Source: Verrucomicrobiia bacterium (GTDB lineage: Bacteria > Verrucomicrobiota > Verrucomicrobiia > Limisphaerales > DSYF01). From it: a DNA stretch of 41,968 nt. Of the stretch, positions 38,487 to 41,968 are shown one piece after another (the first letter of the stretch is position 1; every line of letters begins with the position of its first letter). The notes beneath the pieces are model-generated. The model had not been told where the DNA came from. It made no database searches and saw only the letters and a list, made by a program, of their open reading frames with translations. The stretch covers positions 1 to 41,968 of the forward strand of contig DASTWL010000015.1 in NCBI GenBank assembly GCA_035765895.1. Reading direction: 5' to 3'. The position numbers and the translations under genes were made by a program.

Positions 38487-39710
38487 CTACTGGCGCGGTT
38501 TCTTGCCGTCACCCAGCACGTGGTGCAGGTGCGGCGTGTAAAGCCGCGGCTCGATGAGGAAGGAATCGTGGCCCTTGTCGGAATGCACGGTGACCCACAT
38601 CACCGGCACGTGCGCCTTCTTCAGCACGGAAACGAGCTTGGCCTGCTCCTGGGGATGGAACATCAAATCCGAATCGATGCTGAACACCAGCCATTCCTGG
38701 TCCTGACAGCGGAGAAACAAGTCATGCAGGTCGCGGACGCCGGACTCCGCCAGCAGGTCAAACCATTGCCACGCGTCCAGGATGCGCAGGTAGGTGTTGG
38801 CGTCGAAGCGCCGCACGAATTTTTCTCCCTGCCGCAGCAAATAGGACTCGACCGGATGGTTCATTTCATACCAGCCGTGCGGGGGTTTATGGCTGACCAC
38901 CTCGTTCCGGGCGCGTTCGCGCAGCGTGTCGAGGGAAACGAATGTCTTGTGCGCAATGCGCCGGGCCAGGGCCAGTCCGGCATCCGGCCGTTCGCTGCCG
39001 TAATAGGCGCCACCCTTGAAATGCGGATCGGCCTCGATGGCGGTGATTTGCTCAAAGTTGATGATGCGCTGGTAGGTCGTCGTCTCCACCCCCGTGCCGA
39101 TGCAGACGACAATGCCCGCGCGCTCCGGATAACGCGTGGCCAGCAGTTGGCAGAGAAAACCGCCGAGTGACGCGCCGACCACGGCGTGCAGCTTTCTGAT
39201 GCCCAAATGATCCAGCAGCTTGATTTGCGATGCGACAATGTCGCTCATGCGCAGCACGGGAAAGTCCGGACCGTAGGGCTCGCTGGTCTCGGGGTTGACC
39301 GACGCGGGCCCCGTGGAGCCGTAGCAACCGCCGAGGTAATTGGCGCAGATGACGCAGAACTTGCGCGTGTCGATGGCCTTGCCGGGACCGATGACGCCGT
39401 CCCACCAGCCTTCGTGCGTTTCCTCCGTCCACCGACCGTCCAGTCCGGATACGTGATGATTCATGCCCGCCGCGTGCTGGCTGCCGGTCATCGCATGGAA
39501 CACGAGGATGACGTTCGACCGGTCGGCGTTCATGCGGCCATACATCTCGTAAGCCAGCGTGAACCGTTCGAGCGTGGCGCCCACACGGAGCTTCAACGGC
39601 CTCTTCGGGTCGTTGAACTCGAAGAACTGGGTTTTGACCTTTCCGATGTTTCCTGTCTTTTGCACAGCGTGAATGAAACCGGACCGCGGCCCGGTGAATT
39701 GGCGCGGCAC
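38487..39710 (-). CDS. metX: Homoserine O-acyltransferase, MetX type
   Basis: MetX acylates homoserine (usually with acetyl-CoA) for methionine synthesis. The 407-residue alpha/beta-hydrolase has 'LAYEMYGRMNADRSNVILVF', 'CANYLGGCYGSTGPASVNP', the nucleophile elbow 'VVGASLGGF' with Ser181, and the catalytic His in 'DKGHDSFLIEP'; the Asp is likely in 'SIDSDLMFHP'. The start is GTG 39710; GTG 39665 (15 codons in) is possible, as the family domain begins near 'KVKTQFFEF'. It follows metY by 50 bp, and the product of MetX is the substrate of MetY. Acetyl versus succinyl use cannot be settled from sequence alone. Confidence 0.93.
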   Translation of the reverse strand: MPRQFTGPRSGFIHAVQKTGNIGKVKTQFFEFNDPKRPLKLRVGATLERFTLAYEMYGRMNADRSNVILVFHAMTGSQHAAGMNHHVSGLDGRWTEETHEGWWDGVIGPGKAIDTRKFCVICANYLGGCYGSTGPASVNPETSEPYGPDFPVLRMSDIVASQIKLLDHLGIRKLHAVVGASLGGFLCQLLATRYPERAGIVVCIGTGVETTTYQRIINFEQITAIEADPHFKGGAYYGSERPDAGLALARRIAHKTFVSLDTLRERARNEVVSHKPPHGWYEMNHPVESYLLRQGEKFVRRFDANTYLRILDAWQWFDLLAESGVRDLHDLFLRCQDQEWLVFSIDSDLMFHPQEQAKLVSVLKKAHVPVMWVTVHSDKGHDSFLIEPRLYTPHLHHVLGDGKKPRQ

Positions 39711-39760
39711 TTTACGGTTCGCCGCCGGTTTGCACCAAGGTTTTTTATCTCGTGCTCAGT

Positions 39761-41044
39761 TCAAGCCTGCTCAAGGGCCTGGTCCAGGTCCGCCAGCAGA
39801 TCATCGATGTGCTCGAGCCCGATGCTCAGGCGCACGAGTTCCGGCGTGATGCCGCCCGCGCGTTGCGCCGCTTCACTCAATTGCGAGTGCGTGGTGGTGG
39901 CCGGATGAATCGCAAGGCTCTTGGCGTCGCCCACGTTCGCCAGGTGCGCGAACAGTTTCAGGTGGTCAATGAAGTTCTTGCCGGCCGCCGCGCCGCCCTT
40001 GATGCCGAAGATGACCATGGAGCCGCCCTTGCCGCGCAGATATTTCTGGTTGCGGGCATATTCCGGGTCGTCTTTCAGGCCGGGAAACCGCACCCATTCC
40101 ACGCGCGGATGCGCCTTGAGATGCTGCGCCACGGCCAGGGCATTTTGGCAGTGCCGCTCCATGCGCAACGGCAGGGTTTCAATCCCCTGCAAAAACATCC
40201 ACGAATTGTCCGGCGCAATGCACGAGCCCAGGTTGCGCAAAGGCACGGTGCGCATGCGCAGGATGAACGCCAGCGGCTTCAACGGCTCCGGCAAATCCAC
40301 CCCCCAGCGCAGGCCATGGTAGCTGTTGTCCGGCGTTGTGTAGAGCGGATGCCGGCCCGCGGCCCAGTTGAATCGGCCGCTGTCCACCACCACGCCGCCC
40401 AGGCCGGTGCCGTGCCCGCCAAACCACTTCGTAAGCGAATGCACCACGATGTCGGCCCCGAAATCGAGCGGCCGCGTCAAGTAGGGTGTGGAGAAGGTGG
40501 AATCAACGATGAACGGAATCCCGTGCGCCTTGGCAATCTTCGCGACGGCTTCGAGATCGGTGATTTCCAGCGCCGGGTTGGAAACCGTTTCGCAAAACAA
40601 CGCACGGGTCTTCGCATCGATGGCTTTGGCGAAGTTGTCCGGATCATTCGAATCCACGAACTTCACCGTGATGCCGAGCGCGGGCAGGATGTCGTTGAAC
40701 TGCGTGTAAGTGCCGCCGTAAAGGTTGCGGGCGCTGACGATGTTGTCCCCCGCCCGGGCCACATTGATGAGCGAATAAAAAATGCCGCTGGTGCCCGAGG
40801 CCAGGCCCAACCCGCCCATTTCCGGAGCGCCTTCGAGCAGTGCCACGCGCTTCTCCAGCACGTCGGTGGTTGGATTCATCAACCGGGTGTAGATGTTGCC
40901 CAGTTCGCGCAACGCAAACAGGTTCGCCGCGTGTTCCGTGTTTCGGAAGGTGTAGGAGGACGTCCGGTAAATCGGCACCGCACAGGACTGGGTCGTGGCT
41001 TCGGGTCGGTAGCCGCCGTGCAGGCAAAGGGTCTCGAATTTCAT
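39761..41044 (-). CDS. metY: O-acetylhomoserine sulfhydrylase (MetY)
   Basis: MetY makes homocysteine from O-acetylhomoserine and sulfide with PLP. The 427-residue protein has the Cys/Met-metabolism family signatures: 'FETLCLHGGYRPEATTQSCA', 'IYTRLMNPTTDVLEKRVALL', 'GTSGIFYSLINVARAGDNIV', and the PLP lysine Lys206 in 'DIVVHSLTKWFGGHGTGLGG'. 'STFSTPYLTRPLDFGAD' and the C-terminal 'RLSIGLEHIDDLLADLDQAL' fit. Length matches MetY rather than shorter MetB/MetC. It is the first gene of the metY-metX pair. The 57-bp gap to the divergent CPXCG gene is too short for a SAM-I riboswitch. Confidence 0.95.
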   Translation of the reverse strand: MKFETLCLHGGYRPEATTQSCAVPIYRTSSYTFRNTEHAANLFALRELGNIYTRLMNPTTDVLEKRVALLEGAPEMGGLGLASGTSGIFYSLINVARAGDNIVSARNLYGGTYTQFNDILPALGITVKFVDSNDPDNFAKAIDAKTRALFCETVSNPALEITDLEAVAKIAKAHGIPFIVDSTFSTPYLTRPLDFGADIVVHSLTKWFGGHGTGLGGVVVDSGRFNWAAGRHPLYTTPDNSYHGLRWGVDLPEPLKPLAFILRMRTVPLRNLGSCIAPDNSWMFLQGIETLPLRMERHCQNALAVAQHLKAHPRVEWVRFPGLKDDPEYARNQKYLRGKGGSMVIFGIKGGAAAGKNFIDHLKLFAHLANVGDAKSLAIHPATTTHSQLSEAAQRAGGITPELVRLSIGLEHIDDLLADLDQALEQA

Positions 41045-41101
41045 GTCGCGCTCGCTTGGTTGAAGGTTTGTGCTATTGGTGTTTCGAATGACCTAGATTG
41101 T

Positions 41102-41281
41102 ATGGAAGAATCCGTCCCTGTCCAATGTCCTTACTGCGGCCAGGTCTTTGACCTGGCCCTCGACACCTCGGCCGGCAGCCAGCAGTTCACGACCGACTGC
41201 GAAATCTGCTGCCGTCCGTTCACCGTCCGCGCCGAATGCGAAGCTGGCGAGATTCTCAGTGTGGAAATCGACGGCGCATAG
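41102..41281 (+). CDS. CPXCG-motif zinc-ribbon protein (59 aa)
   Basis: This 59-residue protein starts at ATG 41102 and carries 'CPYCGQVFDLALD' then 'DCEICCRPFTVRAE', two CXXC knuckles that should bind one zinc ion. It belongs to the small CPXCG cysteine-rich family found in many bacteria, of unknown function. It is divergent from metY with 57 bp between the starts and ends with 'ILSVEIDGA'. It lies inside a longer open frame on the same strand that is otherwise antisense to metY. Confidence 0.85.
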   Translation: MEESVPVQCPYCGQVFDLALDTSAGSQQFTTDCEICCRPFTVRAECEAGEILSVEIDGA

Positions 41282-41612
41282 GGTCACGGCGCTCGCAGAA
41301 CAAAGCGGCAGGCGTTGCCTGCCGGCAGAATCAGCACGAATCGCGACGGCATTTGAGACTTTGTCTGGTTCAAAGCCGGGTCACAGACCGGCGTTCCTTG
41401 CGGAGCGAGTTTTTTTCAAACCACTCAACTCACACTGGCCGGTTCTGGCTTGGGAATGACGCCGGCTCGCCAGGGTGTCCCACGGATTATGCCGGCGCGG
41501 CCGGTGCGATGGCAGCCAGTATTCATCCGCCACGTCCGGCATCGCGATCGCAGTTCGATCAATCGCAGTGGTGGCGACGTTCCATTCAGGAAAGGTTTGG
41601 CGCGTTTTCATG
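41282..41612. other. Gene-free stretch with a hairpin and a terminator
   Basis: This 331-bp gap has no convincing gene. It holds a perfect 8-bp hairpin with a GTT loop at 41306-41324 (CGGCAGGC/GCCTGCCG) without a T-run, and a probable intrinsic terminator at 41391-41416. The remaining ORFs are composition artefacts. Confidence 0.6.
41391..41416 (+). terminator. Probable intrinsic terminator after the CPXCG gene
   Basis: CGTTCC (41392-41397) pairs with GGAGCG (41402-41407, one T-G wobble) around a TTGC loop, followed by AG and seven Ts (41410-41416). It is about 110 bp downstream of the CPXCG stop on the plus strand. The stem is short, so confidence is moderate. Confidence 0.6.
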
Positions 41613-41891
41613 TCAGTGCAGGCACAGGGCGGAAACAATTGTCAGTTGGGTGCGCAGGGTCCAAGGATGGCAGGCCGTTGCCGCGGGTAATGCTTCCAGT
41701 TCGCGGGCGGCCTGATCGGCCAGCCCCAGCGCCAGCCAGAATTCCGCCGCTTGAATGCGCACCGCGTCCGCCAGCGGCACCCCCTCTGGCATGGGTGTTT
41801 TCAAACCGGCGGCCCGACGGTCGCACGGGTTGTGAGAACGGAACTCCTGGGCGCGCGCCGGCCGCAACATCATCTTCACGAACGTATTCAT
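41613..41891 (-). CDS. Small TPR-like protein (92 aa)
   Basis: The second half reads 'LADAVRIQAAEFWLALGLAD' then 'QAARELEALPAATACHPWTL', a single TPR-like helix pair with the W-x-x-L-G and A-x-x-E-L-x-x-L-P pattern that I associate with short Verrucomicrobial proteins of 80-100 residues. No signal peptide is seen. ATG 41891 is the likely start; ATG 41873 (MMLRP) is also possible. Function is unknown. Confidence 0.5.
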   Translation of the reverse strand: MNTFVKMMLRPARAQEFRSHNPCDRRAAGLKTPMPEGVPLADAVRIQAAEFWLALGLADQAARELEALPAATACHPWTLRTQLTIVSALCLH

Positions 41892-41968
41892 GCTCCCATT
41901 TCAACAGGCAGGGTGGGACAAATGCGGGGCAGCCAGCCCAAGAACCTTTTGCCCCGGGCGCCCTTCCC

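Noticed and set aside
41045..41101. SAM riboswitch in the metY leader
   Set aside because: The whole gap to the divergent gene is 57 bp, too short for SAM-I, and no SAM-II-like pseudoknot pairing is seen.
41306..41324. Perfect hairpin as a terminator for the CPXCG gene
   Set aside because: No T-run follows; the hairpin at 41392-41407 with seven Ts is the better terminator.

Overview
The window is a GC-rich chromosomal segment, most likely from a member of Verrucomicrobiota (Pedosphaera/Limisphaera-like). The assignment rests on gene content, not on a marker gene. Pointers are a multi-kilobase secreted protein with RCC1-type 'WG' repeats, a glycine-rich secreted partner, two C-terminal tails of the form 'Y-x-x-x-x-STNL-x-DW...', an SHD1-like membrane protein, and many small exported proteins. 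Few genes have a clear Shine-Dalgarno sequence; batE-like and the AMMECR1 gene are exceptions.

Region 1-1800 is accessory DNA. It holds two 88% identical 150-bp direct repeats (1-150 and 919-1068), each placed just before a small orphan ORF of visibly lower GC, and two eroded C-terminal pieces of IS110-family transposases. From 1833 on the gene order is dense and housekeeping-like: tcdA, a CDF metal transporter, a lone AMMECR1 protein, an overlapping 58-aa membrane protein, a tricorn-type protease, an M20 peptidase coupled to an AEC transporter, an SHD1-like membrane protein, a short-LID adenylate kinase, fmt, a TatD nuclease, BatD/BatE-like proteins, mutY, a deoxyhypusine-synthase-like protein, an EF-hand protein with a strong terminator, a membrane TPR protein, a split ThrE-type exporter, and a MagIII-like glycosylase whose FeS motif lacks one cysteine.

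Region 22844-35146 is the most distinctive part. Two genes 6 bp apart encode exported proteins of about 2433 and 1664 residues. The first has a cysteine-laddered beta-helix followed by four copies of a ~1.44-kb unit: FN3-like domain, exactly seven RCC1-like WG repeats, Ig/cadherin-like domain. The second is built from five glycine-rich modules of about 250-270 residues, then an SbsA/Big-type Ig domain and a carboxypeptidase-regulatory-like domain. The matching C-terminal tails suggest shared export or surface handling.

Region 35255-41968 returns to metabolism: a polyprenol-phosphate mannosyltransferase-like GT2, an exported Bcp peroxiredoxin, a UDG-superfamily protein, a class V aminotransferase, the metY-metX sulfhydrylation pair, a divergent CPXCG zinc-ribbon protein, and a small TPR-like protein near the right edge. 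No rRNA, tRNA, CRISPR array or phage genes were seen.
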